The notes beneath the pieces were generated by a model. It searched no databases. It saw nothing but the letters and a program-made list of their open reading frames with translations, and had not been told where the DNA came from. The position numbers and the translations under genes were made by a program. Shown here piece by piece: positions 56,792 to 64,000 of a DNA stretch of 64,000 nucleotides (its first letter is position 1; each line of letters begins with the position of its first letter). The stretch spans positions 20,607-84,606 of the forward strand of contig NZ_MZMV01000031.1 in assembly GCF_002210435.1 (NCBI RefSeq), read 5' to 3'. This stretch comes from Micromonospora wenchangensis (lineage in GTDB: Bacteria > Actinomycetota > Actinomycetes > Mycobacteriales > Micromonosporaceae).

Positions 56792-57741
56792 CGGTTGTTC
56801 CCTCCGAGCAGCAGGTAGAGCACGGCCATCCGCACGGAGACCCCGTTGGCGACCTGTTCGACGATGGTGGAGCGGGGCGAGTCGGCGACCTCGGGGGTGA
56901 TCTCCATCCCCCGGTTCATCGGCCCGGGGTGCATGACGATCGCGTGTTCGGGCAGCCGGCGCAGGCGCGGGCCGTCCAGCCCGTAGCGGCGGGCGTACTC
57001 GCGGGCCGAGGGGAAGTAGGAGTCGTTCATCCGTTCCCGCTGCACCCGCAGCATCATCACCACGTCCACCCCGGGCAGCACCGCGTCGAGGTCGTAGCAG
57101 ACGTCGGTGCCGGGGTCGGCGTCGGTCGCCGCGGAGCCGACGCCCGCGCGGGCGGCCCAGTCGACCGGGATCAGCGTCGGCGGGCCGACCAGGGTGACCT
57201 TCGCGCCGAGGGTGCTCAGCAGCAGCACGTTGGAGCGGGCCACCCGGGAGTGCAGCACGTCGCCGACGATCGCCACGTGCAGGCCGGCGAGCCGGCCCAG
57301 CCGGGCCCGCATGGTGTACGCGTCGAGCAGCGCCTGGGTCGGGTGCTCGTGGGTGCCGTCACCGGCGTTGACCACCGAGCCGTCCAGCCAGTTGGCCAGC
57401 CGGTGCGGTGCCCCGGAGGCGGGGTGCCGGACGACCACCGCGTCGGCCCCCATCGCCTGGAGGGTCAGCGCGGTGTCCTTCAGGCTCTCGCCCTTGGTGA
57501 CGCTGGAACCCTTGGCGGAAAAGTTGATCACGTCGGCGCTGAGCCGCTTGGCGGCGGCCTCGAACGAGATCCGGGTCCGGGTGGAGTCCTCGTAGAAGAG
57601 GTTCACCACCGTCCGGCCGCGCAGCGCCGGCAGCTTCTTGACCTCCCGGCCGGCGACCGTGGCCATCTCGGCGGCGGTGTCGAGGATCTCGGTGGCGGTG
57701 CCGGCGTCCAGGTCGCCCCCGGAGAGCAGGTGTCTGATCAT
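56788..57741 (-). CDS. pyrB: Aspartate carbamoyltransferase catalytic subunit
   Basis: 317 residues. Carbamoyl-phosphate motif FYEDSTRTRISFEAAAKRL, GDGTHEHPTQALLDAYTM and MHPGPMNRGMEI. No pyrI regulatory subunit gene is present, as is usual in actinomycetes. Confidence 0.97.
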   Translation of the reverse strand: MIRHLLSGGDLDAGTATEILDTAAEMATVAGREVKKLPALRGRTVVNLFYEDSTRTRISFEAAAKRLSADVINFSAKGSSVTKGESLKDTALTLQAMGADAVVVRHPASGAPHRLANWLDGSVVNAGDGTHEHPTQALLDAYTMRARLGRLAGLHVAIVGDVLHSRVARSNVLLLSTLGAKVTLVGPPTLIPVDWAARAGVGSAATDADPGTDVCYDLDAVLPGVDVVMMLRVQRERMNDSYFPSAREYARRYGLDGPRLRRLPEHAIVMHPGPMNRGMEITPEVADSPRSTIVEQVANGVSVRMAVLYLLLGGNNR

Positions 57742-57790
57742 GAGCGGGGCCGCCTCTCGTTCGGGCCTGCCGGGTGGCGTCGGGTCGGGT

Positions 57791-58372
57791 TCACCGGGTC
57801 CCCCCGCAGAGCCGTACCTCGTCGGCGCCGTCGGTCTCGACGAGGGTGACCTTGACGCTCTCGGCGAGCGCGGTCGGGATGTTCTTGCCGACGTAGTCGG
57901 CGCGGATCGGCAGTTCCCGGTGCCCCCGGTCGACCAGCACGGCGAGCTGCACCGAGGCGGGCCGGCCGACGTCGTTGAGGGCGTCGAGGGCGGCCCGGAC
58001 GGTCCGGCCGGAGAAGAGCACGTCGTCGACGAGGACGACCCGCTTGCCGTCGATGCCGCCGGGGGGCAGCTGGGTCGGGCCGACCGCGCGGGTGGCGTGC
58101 CGGCGCAGGTCGTCGCGGTAGAGGGTGATGTCGAGCACCCCGACGGGGACGTCGACGTCCTCGAAGGTGCTGATCCGGGCGGCGAGCCGCCGGGCCAGCG
58201 GGGCGCCGCGGGTGGGGATGCCCAGCAGCACGGTGTCGGCGGCGCCCTGGGTCTTCTCCAGGATCTGGTGGGCGATCCGGTCGACGACGCGCTGGACGTC
58301 GGCGCTGGCGAGGATCACCTTCACCGAGGGTTGCCGCTCGGGCGACGGGTGGGCAGCCGGTGGGCAGGCCAC
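57791..58372 (-). CDS. pyrR: Pyrimidine operon regulator / uracil phosphoribosyltransferase
   Basis: 193 residues from GTG 58372, six bases after AAGGAGG. PRT fold with RIAHQILEKTQGAADTVLLG, DITLYRDDLR and the PRPP loop VVLVDDVLFSGRTVRAALD. Binds pyr mRNA in response to UMP. First gene of the operon; its own leader holds a PyrR-binding loop. Confidence 0.95.
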   Translation of the reverse strand: MACPPAAHPSPERQPSVKVILASADVQRVVDRIAHQILEKTQGAADTVLLGIPTRGAPLARRLAARISTFEDVDVPVGVLDITLYRDDLRRHATRAVGPTQLPPGGIDGKRVVLVDDVLFSGRTVRAALDALNDVGRPASVQLAVLVDRGHRELPIRADYVGKNIPTALAESVKVTLVETDGADEVRLCGGTR

Positions 58373-58378
58373 GGCGGA

Positions 58379-58416
58379 CCTCCTTCCCCGCCTCACGGGA
58401 CGGGTCGTTAAAGGAT
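58379..58416 (-). promoter_or_regulatory. PyrR-binding loop overlapping the pyrR ribosome-binding site
   Basis: On the minus strand: CCTTTAACGACCCG, TCCCGTGAGG, CGGGGAAGGAGG. CCCG/CGGG and CCTT/AAGG pair to present the loop TCCCGTGAGG, which fits the PyrR consensus (UCCnGnGAGG). The stem includes AAGGAGG, so bound PyrR would block translation, the mechanism shown for mycobacterial pyr operons. Confidence 0.8.
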
Positions 58417-58427
58417 GTCGGGGGTGT

Positions 58428-58453
58428 CCGGTCGGGTCGTGGGGCCCGACCGG
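58428..58453 (-). promoter_or_regulatory. Second hairpin in the pyr leader
   Basis: CCGGTCGGG / CCCGACCGG, 9-bp perfect stem with 8-base loop, just upstream of the PyrR loop. Could be a leader structure or a terminator; no U-tract. Confidence 0.5.
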
Positions 58454-58658
58454 GGCTGGCGGCCACGTTACCAGCGGTCACCTGGCCGTTCGCCGCGACC
58501 CACTGATCCCCGGATCAGGACGGTGAAATGCGGACAACTCACCCGCTATCTCCGATGGGAATGTCACGAGCACTTGACCACGTGTCGCAATCCCCGTACC
58601 GTCACGCTCCGTAGCGATCGCGGGGAGAACCCCAAAGCACAGCACTGGGAGTGTCCGA

Positions 58659-59147
58659 ATGCCCTCTGAATACGCCAAGTCGCTGGGCGCCCGCCTGCGC
58701 TCCATCCGCCAGCAGCAGGGCCTGTCCCTGCAGGGGGTGGAGGAGAAGTCGAACGGACGCTGGAAGGCGGTGGTGGTCGGCTCGTACGAGCGCGGTGACC
58801 GCGCCGTCACCGTGTCCCGACTGGCGGAGCTGGCCGACTTCTACCGCGTTCCCGTCTCGGAGCTGTTGCCCGACGGCAGCGGGGTACGGCACGAGCCCAC
58901 CAGCAAGATCGTCCTCGACCTGGAGCGGCTGTACGACGAGGCCTCCGAGGACCTCGCCTACGTCGCCCGCTACGCCCGTGCCATCCAGCAGCAGCGTGGC
59001 GACTACAACGGCCGGGTGCTCTCCATCCGCGCCGACGACCTGCGCGCCCTGGCGATCGTCTACGACGCCTCGCCGTCCGGTCTGATCGAACGGCTCACCG
59101 AGCACGGTGTGCTGGTCGCCGACCCGCGGGCGTTCTTCGCCTCCTGA
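58659..59147 (+). CDS. bldD: Developmental regulator BldD (c-di-GMP responsive)
   Basis: 162 residues. N-terminal HTH (LGARLRSIRQQQGLSLQGVE, WKAVVVGSYERGDRAVTVSR, ELADFYRVPVSELLP) and C-terminal c-di-GMP-binding domain with the complete RxD-x8-RxxD motif: RGD at 113-115 and RADD at 124-127. Represses sporulation genes when bound to c-di-GMP tetramer in Streptomyces. Divergent from pyrR. Confidence 0.96.
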   Translation: MPSEYAKSLGARLRSIRQQQGLSLQGVEEKSNGRWKAVVVGSYERGDRAVTVSRLAELADFYRVPVSELLPDGSGVRHEPTSKIVLDLERLYDEASEDLAYVARYARAIQQQRGDYNGRVLSIRADDLRALAIVYDASPSGLIERLTEHGVLVADPRAFFAS

Positions 59148-59161
59148 TCCGCGGTCACGCA

Positions 59162-59201
59162 ACGAGAAGGGCCCGTGCCGTCCGGCACGGGCCCTTCTCG
59201 T
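59162..59201. terminator. Bidirectional hairpin terminator
   Basis: Perfect 19-bp stem (ACGAGAAGGGCCCGTGCCG and complement) with a 2-base centre, between convergent bldD and nusB. Confidence 0.92.
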
Positions 59202-59239
59202 CACGGCGCAGGTCCCGCCCGCGCCACGGGCGGCCACGC

Positions 59240-59674
59240 TCAGCGGGTGGCGTACTCGGCGATCCGGCCGAGGATGCCGTTGAGGAAACGCGGCGAGTCG
59301 TCGGTGGACATCTGCCGGGCCAGCTCCACCGCCTCGCTGATCGCCACCGCGTCGTCGATCTCGTCGACGTAGAGCAGCTCGTAGACGGCGATCCGGGCCA
59401 GGTTGCGGTCGACCGCCGGCATCCGGTCCAGGGTCCAGCCCTCGGCGTAGCTGGCGATCACCTCGTCGATCCGGTCGAGGTGCCCGGCGACCCCCTCGAC
59501 CAGACCGATCGCGTAGTCCAGGTGCTCCGGACGCGGCTTCTCGATCCGCTCGACGTAGCCGGCGAGCACCTCGGCCGGGGGCCGGTCCCGCAGGTCGGCC
59601 TCGAAGAGCACGTCCAGCGCCCGCTTGCGCGCCTTGCGGCGCGCCGGCATCTGCTGCTTGGCGCCCTCGGCCAT
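59240..59674 (-). CDS. nusB: Transcription antitermination protein NusB
   Basis: 144 residues. ARRKARKRALDVLFEADLR at the N-terminus, DRMPAVDRNLARIAVYELLY and ISEAVELARQMSTDDSPRFLNGIL. Binds boxA of rRNA leaders with NusE. ATG shares one base with the efp stop (TGATG). Confidence 0.96.
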   Translation of the reverse strand: MAEGAKQQMPARRKARKRALDVLFEADLRDRPPAEVLAGYVERIEKPRPEHLDYAIGLVEGVAGHLDRIDEVIASYAEGWTLDRMPAVDRNLARIAVYELLYVDEIDDAVAISEAVELARQMSTDDSPRFLNGILGRIAEYATR

Positions 59675-60231
59675 CAGGCTCGGCCGAGGTAACGGCCGTC
59701 GCGGGTGTCGACCTTGATCTTCTCGTCGGTGGTGATGAACAGCGGCACCTGCACGGTCGCGCCGGTCTCGACGGTGGCCGGCTTGTTGCCGCCGGTCGAC
59801 CGGTCGCCCTGCAGACCCGGCTCGGTGTAGGTGACCTGGAGCACCACGCTGGTGGGCAGTTCGATGTAGAGCGGCACACCCTCGTGGGTGGCGACGGTCG
59901 CCTCGGCCTCGGGGAGGAGGTAGTTGGCGGCCTCGCCGACGGTGCCGCCGGGGACGGTGATCTGGTCGAACGTCTCCAGATCCATGAAGACGTAGTCCTC
60001 ACCGTCGGCGTAGAGGTACTGCATGGTGCGCTTGTCGACGGTGGCGGTCTCGACCTTGGTGCCCGCGTTGAAGGTCTTGTCGACGACCTTGCCGGACAGC
60101 ACGTTCTTCAGCGTCGTGCGGACGAACGCCCCACCCTTACCGGGCTTGACGTGCTGGAACTCGACGACGGACCACAGCTCCCCGTCGAGGTTGAGTACCA
60201 GGCCGTTCTTGAGGTCGTTGGTGGATGCCAT
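59674..60231 (-). CDS. efp: Elongation factor P
   Basis: 185 residues, three beta-barrel domains. MASTNDLKNGLVLNLDGELW and the loop KPGKGGAFVRTTLKN, whose tip Lys interacts with the peptidyl-transferase centre. Relieves stalling at proline runs. Followed by nusB. Confidence 0.97.
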   Translation of the reverse strand: MASTNDLKNGLVLNLDGELWSVVEFQHVKPGKGGAFVRTTLKNVLSGKVVDKTFNAGTKVETATVDKRTMQYLYADGEDYVFMDLETFDQITVPGGTVGEAANYLLPEAEATVATHEGVPLYIELPTSVVLQVTYTEPGLQGDRSTGGNKPATVETGATVQVPLFITTDEKIKVDTRDGRYLGRA

Positions 60232-60370
60232 TTCCTGCCTTGATCATCAATTGGCGGACAGACCTGACAAGTCTACTAGCTGCGTCTAATCGGCGGCGGG
60301 GCCGTCGACCGGGCCCCGGTCCGCCCCCACGGACCACCCCGACCGTCACGCAGAGTAATGAACGGGAGGG

Positions 60371-60829
60371 TCAGTCGACCCCGGCGGGCCGGGTGGCGAG
60401 GTGCCGCAGCGCGAGCCGGTAGCCGTCCACGCCGAGACCGCAGATCACCCCGGTGGCCACCGCCGACACCACCGAGTGGTGCCGGAACTCCTCCCGCGCG
60501 TGGATGTTGGAGATGTGCACCTCTACCAGGGGCGCACGCAGCAACGCGCAGGCGTCGCGGACCGCGATCGAGTAGTGCGACCAGGCCGCCGGGTTGAGCA
60601 CCACCGCCGCGCCCTCGTCCGCCGCCCCGTGCAGCCAGCCGACGAGTTCGTGTTCCGCGTCGGTCTGCCGGACCACCACGTCCAACCCCAGCTCGCGGCC
60701 CGTCTCGACGCAGAGCGTCACCAGGTCGGCATAGCTGGTCACGCCGTACACGTCGACCTGGCGGGTGCCCAGCCGGCCCAGGTTCGGCCCGTTGAGCACG
60801 TACACCCGGGGGGTGTCGGGACCGGTCAC
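60371..60829 (-). CDS. aroQ: 3-dehydroquinate dehydratase, type II
   Basis: 152 residues from GTG 60829 (overlaps aroB stop). YVLNGPNLGRLGTRQVDVYG carries the catalytic Arg and Tyr loop, then NPAAWSHYSIAVRDA and VEVHISNIHAREEFRHHS. Third shikimate-pathway step. Three residues of the usual NPGAYTH motif differ but the His is kept. Confidence 0.95.
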   Translation of the reverse strand: MTGPDTPRVYVLNGPNLGRLGTRQVDVYGVTSYADLVTLCVETGRELGLDVVVRQTDAEHELVGWLHGAADEGAAVVLNPAAWSHYSIAVRDACALLRAPLVEVHISNIHAREEFRHHSVVSAVATGVICGLGVDGYRLALRHLATRPAGVD

Positions 60830-61902
60830 CGGGCGACCTCCCGGTAGGCGGCGTGCAGCAGCTCGTCGTCCGGGCCGTCCAGGATCGCCGGGCGGGCCAG
60901 GCCGTCGAGCACCACGAACCGCAGCCGGCTGCCCCGGGCCTTCTTGTCCACCCGCATCGCCGCCAGCAGGTCCGGCCAGGCGTCCGCCGGGTAGCTGGTC
61001 GGCAGGTCCAGCGCGGACAGCACGCGGCGGTGCCGCTCGGCGGTCGCCGCGTCGAGCCGACCGGCCAGCCGGGCGAGGGTGCCGGCGTAGACGGTGCCGA
61101 CGGAGACCGCGTGCCCGTGCCGCCAGCGGTACCCCTCGACCTTCTCGATCGCGTGCGCCAGCGTGTGCCCGTAGTTGAGCACCTCCCGCACCCCCGACTC
61201 GCGCAGGTCACCGGAGACCACGTCGGCCTTCACCCGGATCGCCCGCTCGATCAGCTCCCGGGCCACCGGGCCGGTCGGGTCGACGGCGGCCGCCGGGTCC
61301 GCCTCGACCAGGTCCAGGATCACCGGGTCGGCGATGAAGCCGCACTTGACCACCTCGGCCAGCCCGGCGGCCAGGTCGGCCGGCGGGAGGCTGTCCAGCG
61401 TGCCCAGGTCGGCCAGCACCCCGACCGGCGGGTGGAACGACCCCACCAGGTTCTTGCCGGCCGACGTGTTCACCCCGGTCTTGCCGCCGACGGCGGCGTC
61501 GACCATGCCGAGCAGCGAGGTCGCCACCGGCACCCACCGCACCCCGCGCAACCAGCAGGCAGCGACGAAGCCGGCCAGGTCGGTCACCGCACCGCCGCCC
61601 ACCCCGACCACCGCGTCGGTACGGGTGAAGCCGGCCGCCCCGAGCTGCTCCCAGCAGTCGGCGGCCACCTCGACCCGCTTGCCCGCCTCGGCGTCGGGCA
61701 CCTCGATCGCCAGCGGGGTGATCCCCGCCCCGGCCAGCCGCTCGCCGATCTCCTCGGCCAACGCCCGCAGGGGCGGCGCGTACAGCACCGCCGTCCGGGT
61801 CGCGTCGGGCAGCAACGCGGGCAGCTCGGCCAGCAGGCCCCGCCCGACCAGTACGTCGTACGGCCGTTCGCCGCCGACCGGAATCCGGGTCACCTCGTCC
61901 AT
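60826..61902 (-). CDS. aroB: 3-dehydroquinate synthase
   Basis: 358 residues from ATG 61902. NAD and metal motifs VVGVGGGAVTDLAGFVAA, TSLLGMVDAAVGGKTGVN, EVVKCGFI and REVLNYGHTLAHAIEK. Second shikimate step. A -10-like TAGGCT ends seven bases before the start codon, so it may be transcribed as a leaderless mRNA. Confidence 0.95.
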   Translation of the reverse strand: MDEVTRIPVGGERPYDVLVGRGLLAELPALLPDATRTAVLYAPPLRALAEEIGERLAGAGITPLAIEVPDAEAGKRVEVAADCWEQLGAAGFTRTDAVVGVGGGAVTDLAGFVAACWLRGVRWVPVATSLLGMVDAAVGGKTGVNTSAGKNLVGSFHPPVGVLADLGTLDSLPPADLAAGLAEVVKCGFIADPVILDLVEADPAAAVDPTGPVARELIERAIRVKADVVSGDLRESGVREVLNYGHTLAHAIEKVEGYRWRHGHAVSVGTVYAGTLARLAGRLDAATAERHRRVLSALDLPTSYPADAWPDLLAAMRVDKKARGSRLRFVVLDGLARPAILDGPDDELLHAAYREVAR

Positions 61903-61909
61903 CGCCGGC

Positions 61910-61915
61910 AGCCTA
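61910..61915 (-). promoter_or_regulatory. Probable -10 element for aroBQ
   Basis: TAGGCT on the minus strand, seven bases upstream of aroB ATG. A local promoter is expected because the plus-strand genes at 62070-63376 separate aroB from aroK. Confidence 0.45.
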
Positions 61916-62069
61916 GTCCAGCCCCGGCCCCGGCACGGGGAGTGTCCACCTGATGGCGGCCCGGCCTCCCGGCGTGACCCGACGGCCGGGCCGGCGTTTA
62001 GCCCCACGGGCCCCGGGCACCGGGGACGGGAGCGACCCGAACGTGCCGACCCGAACGTGGAGGAACCCC

Positions 62070-62591
62070 ATGGGCAGCACCACCGTCGACGGCGCGGACA
62101 TCCGGCTCCCGGCCACCATCCTCGGCGTCGGTCTCGGCGGCTTCGTCGACGGCATCGTCCTGCACCAGGTGCTCCAGTGGCACCACATGCTCAGCAGCAC
62201 CGGCAGCGACAACGTAGGCATCAGGGCGTACCCGGTGGACACCGTGCCCGGGTTGCAGATGAACACCCTGTGGGACGGGCTGTTCCACGTGGTGACCTGG
62301 GTGGCGGTGCTCACCGGGCTGGCCCTGCTCTACTCCCGGGTCACCCGGTCCCGGGGCCGGCTGTGGCGCTCCGGCGCGCTCTGGGGCTGGGCGCTGGTCG
62401 GGTGGGGGCTGTTCAACCTGGTCGAGGGGATCGTCGACCACCACCTGCTCGGCATCCACCACGTGCACGGCGGCCCGCACCAGACCGCCTGGGACGTCGG
62501 CTTCCTGCTGCTCGGGGCGGCACTGGTGGCCCTCGGCTGGGCGGTGCAGCGCCGGGCCACGGCCGTGGACACCTGCGCCGACCGGCGATGA
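62070..62591 (+). CDS. DUF2243-family membrane protein
   Basis: 173 residues; GGAGG before ATG 62070. Four membrane helices; GLGGFVDGIVLHQVLQWHHM, TLWDGLFHVVTWVAVLTGLA and NLVEGIVDHHLLGIHHVH have the conserved His pattern of this family, suggesting metal or haem binding. Function unknown. Often next to a caa3-type assembly gene, as here (ATGA overlap). Confidence 0.85.
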   Translation: MGSTTVDGADIRLPATILGVGLGGFVDGIVLHQVLQWHHMLSSTGSDNVGIRAYPVDTVPGLQMNTLWDGLFHVVTWVAVLTGLALLYSRVTRSRGRLWRSGALWGWALVGWGLFNLVEGIVDHHLLGIHHVHGGPHQTAWDVGFLLLGAALVALGWAVQRRATAVDTCADRR

Positions 62592-63376
62592 CCGGGGCAC
62601 ACGGCGGCGGGGTCGGGCTGCTGCTGCTCGTACCCCCGGTGGTGTTCTGGGGTTACCTGGCCGCCGCGCTGCGCCGACGCGACCCGGGACGGCCCGGGTG
62701 GAGCCACTGGCGCACGGCCAGCTTCGGCGCGGGCACCGCACTGCTCGCGGTGGCCCTGCTGCTGCCCGCGCACGACCTGGTCGGCCACATGTGGCAGCAC
62801 CTGCTGGTCGGCATGCTCGCCCCGCTCGGGCTGGTGCTCGGCGCACCCGGCACGCTGGCCCTGCGCAGCGTCCCGCCCCGCACCGGCCGGGCCGTCCTGC
62901 GGCTGCTGCGGCGGCCCGCCGTGACGGTCGCCAGCCATCCGGTCACCGGGTTGCTGCTCACCGCCGGGGGCCTCTACCTGCTGCACCTGACGCCGCTGTA
63001 CCGGGCCACCCTCACCCACCCCGGCCTGCATCCGGTGCTGCTGCTGCACTTCCTGGTCAGCGGGTACGTCTTCACCTGGTCGGTCACCGGCCCCGACCCC
63101 GGGCCGCACCGCCCCGGCGTGCCGGTACGCCTGGTGGTGCTGGGCCTGTCCGTCGCCGCCCACGCCACCCTCGCCCAACTGATGTACGCCGGCCTGGTCG
63201 ACGCCGCCGCGCCGGCCGCCCAGCTCAGGACTGCGGCGACTCTGATGTACTACGTCGGCGACCTGGCCGAGATCCTGCTCGCCCTGGCCCTGCTGGTCAC
63301 CTGGCGACCCGCGCCCCGCCGGAACCGGGCGGTCCCGGCGCGCCCCGACCGCCGGCCACACGCGGTCAGGGCCTGA
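62588..63376 (+). CDS. Cytochrome c oxidase assembly protein, CtaG/Caa3 type
   Basis: 262 residues, about seven membrane helices. VGHMWQHLLVGMLAPLGLVLG, SHPVTGLLLTAGGLYLLHLTPLY and LHPVLLLHFLVSGYVFTWSV hold the His residues of the caa3_CtaG family, linked to copper delivery or oxidase assembly. The 3' end overlaps the convergent aroK gene by 11 bases. Confidence 0.87.
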   Translation: MTGAHGGGVGLLLLVPPVVFWGYLAAALRRRDPGRPGWSHWRTASFGAGTALLAVALLLPAHDLVGHMWQHLLVGMLAPLGLVLGAPGTLALRSVPPRTGRAVLRLLRRPAVTVASHPVTGLLLTAGGLYLLHLTPLYRATLTHPGLHPVLLLHFLVSGYVFTWSVTGPDPGPHRPGVPVRLVVLGLSVAAHATLAQLMYAGLVDAAAPAAQLRTAATLMYYVGDLAEILLALALLVTWRPAPRRNRAVPARPDRRPHAVRA

Positions 63377-63872
63377 GCAGGGCGACGATCTCGGCGGCGA
63401 TCTCCTCCGGCGCCCGGCCGTCGGTGACCACCGTCGCCGTCGCGACCTCCGCGTAGAGCGGCCGACGCTGGTCCATCAGGTGCTTCAGGGTGGCGCGCGG
63501 GTTGACCGACAGCAACGGGCGGCCGGCGCCGAGCCCGACCCGCTTCACCGCGTCGGTCAACTCCACCGACAGGTGCACCACGGTGTGCCCGATCAGCGCG
63601 GCCCGGTTCTCCTCGGCGAGGACCGCCCCGCCGCCGAGGGCGAGCACCCCGGGGTGCGAGGTCAGCGCCGCCAGCACCGCGGCCCGTTCCAGGGCCCGGA
63701 AGTGCGCCTCACCCTCGTCGATGAAGATCTCCGGGATCGGCTTGCCGGCCATCTGCTCGATGTCGGTGTCGGTGTCCCGGAACCCCACCCCGAGCAGGGT
63801 GGCCAGTTCCGCGCCGACGGTGCTCTTGCCGGAACCGGGTGCCCCGACCAGCACGCAGACAGGCTTCGTCAC
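63366..63872 (-). CDS. aroK: Shikimate kinase
   Basis: 168 residues from GTG 63872 (GGAAGGG upstream). P-loop LVGAPGSGKSTVGAELA, FRDTDTDIEQMAG with shikimate-binding Asp, VLALGGGAVL, and lid RPLLSVNP. Fifth shikimate step; 28 bp after aroC. Confidence 0.95.
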   Translation of the reverse strand: MTKPVCVLVGAPGSGKSTVGAELATLLGVGFRDTDTDIEQMAGKPIPEIFIDEGEAHFRALERAAVLAALTSHPGVLALGGGAVLAEENRAALIGHTVVHLSVELTDAVKRVGLGAGRPLLSVNPRATLKHLMDQRRPLYAEVATATVVTDGRAPEEIAAEIVALLRP

Positions 63873-63900
63873 TGGATTGGCCCTTCCTGACGGCCGCTGT

Positions 63901-64000
63901 TCACCGGATGATCAGGCTGTCGAGGTAGCCGGTCAGGTTGCGGCGGATCTCGGTCACCGAGTCACCACCGAACTTCTCCACCGCGGCCTCGGCCAGGACC
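63901..64000 (-). CDS. aroC: Chorismate synthase (partial, 5' end outside window)
   Basis: Only the last 32 residues and stop are present: AAVEKFGGDSVTEIRRNLTG and YLDSLIIR, matching the end of chorismate synthase (LxEKFGGDS...R). Expected as the neighbour of aroK. Confidence 0.85.
   Translation of the reverse strand, partial: VLAEAAVEKFGGDSVTEIRRNLTGYLDSLIIR

Overview
The window is very GC-rich DNA from an actinomycete, most likely a member of Micromonosporaceae such as Micromonospora. Support comes from the BldD and mIHF regulators, GTG starts with 4-base stop/start overlaps almost everywhere, hairpin terminators without U-tracts, a ribE-ribM-ribBA-ribH gene order like that of actinomycetes, and the housekeeping order mihF-gmk-rpoZ-coaBC-metK-priA-def-fmt-rsmB. 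No rRNA, tRNA, CRISPR array, integrase or intact insertion sequence was seen.

Layout. 1-3.9 kb: a partial flavin-dependent monooxygenase with a palindromic operator, a small membrane protein, a hicBA toxin-antitoxin pair, a DNA glycosylase, a small helix-turn-helix protein, a 124-bp inverted-repeat element and a YjbR-family protein. 4-11.5 kb: a complete arginine operon argC-J-B-D-F-R-H on the minus strand, with ARG-box-like sites at its promoter. 11.5-13.4 kb: a secreted GH64 beta-1,3-glucanase behind a LacI-type palindrome. 13.4-18.4 kb: an uncharacterised operon (class III cyclase-homology protein, P-loop/alpha-repeat protein, third protein) divergent from a Crp-type regulator. 18.4-25.3 kb: pheS-pheT, an rRNA methyltransferase and infC-rpmI-rplT with an attenuator leader. 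25.5-29.5 kb: hisE-hisG and an amino-acid ABC transporter. 29.5-34.1 kb: riboflavin operon ribD-E-M-BA-H behind an FMN riboswitch. 34.1-41.2 kb: a GGDEF response regulator, rpe, a septum-formation lipoprotein, rsmB-fmt-def and a kinase fusion. 41.3-47.1 kb: priA, metK, coaBC, rpoZ, a degenerate gmk and mihF. 47.2-58.4 kb: pyrimidine operon pyrR-B-C-carA-carB-pyrD-(bioA)-pyrF with a PyrR-binding leader. 58.6-64 kb: bldD, nusB-efp, and aroC-aroK // aroB-aroQ split by two inserted membrane-protein genes.

How the parts connect. carAB supplies carbamoyl phosphate to both the arg and the pyr pathways, and both operons carry the same unusual feature. Between argC and argJ, and between pyrC and carA, lies a tandem repeat with a 60-bp period. 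Its frame stays open, starting on the upstream stop codon (GTGA) and ending on the downstream start codon, so it reads as a translated linker ORF repeating an ARxxAxRSPAV peptide. The cyclase-homology operon facing a cyclic-nucleotide-binding-type regulator is the best candidate for an undescribed system. c-di-GMP signalling may be represented twice, by a GGDDF response regulator and by BldD.

All calls come from reading the sequence and its translations by eye; no database search was run.
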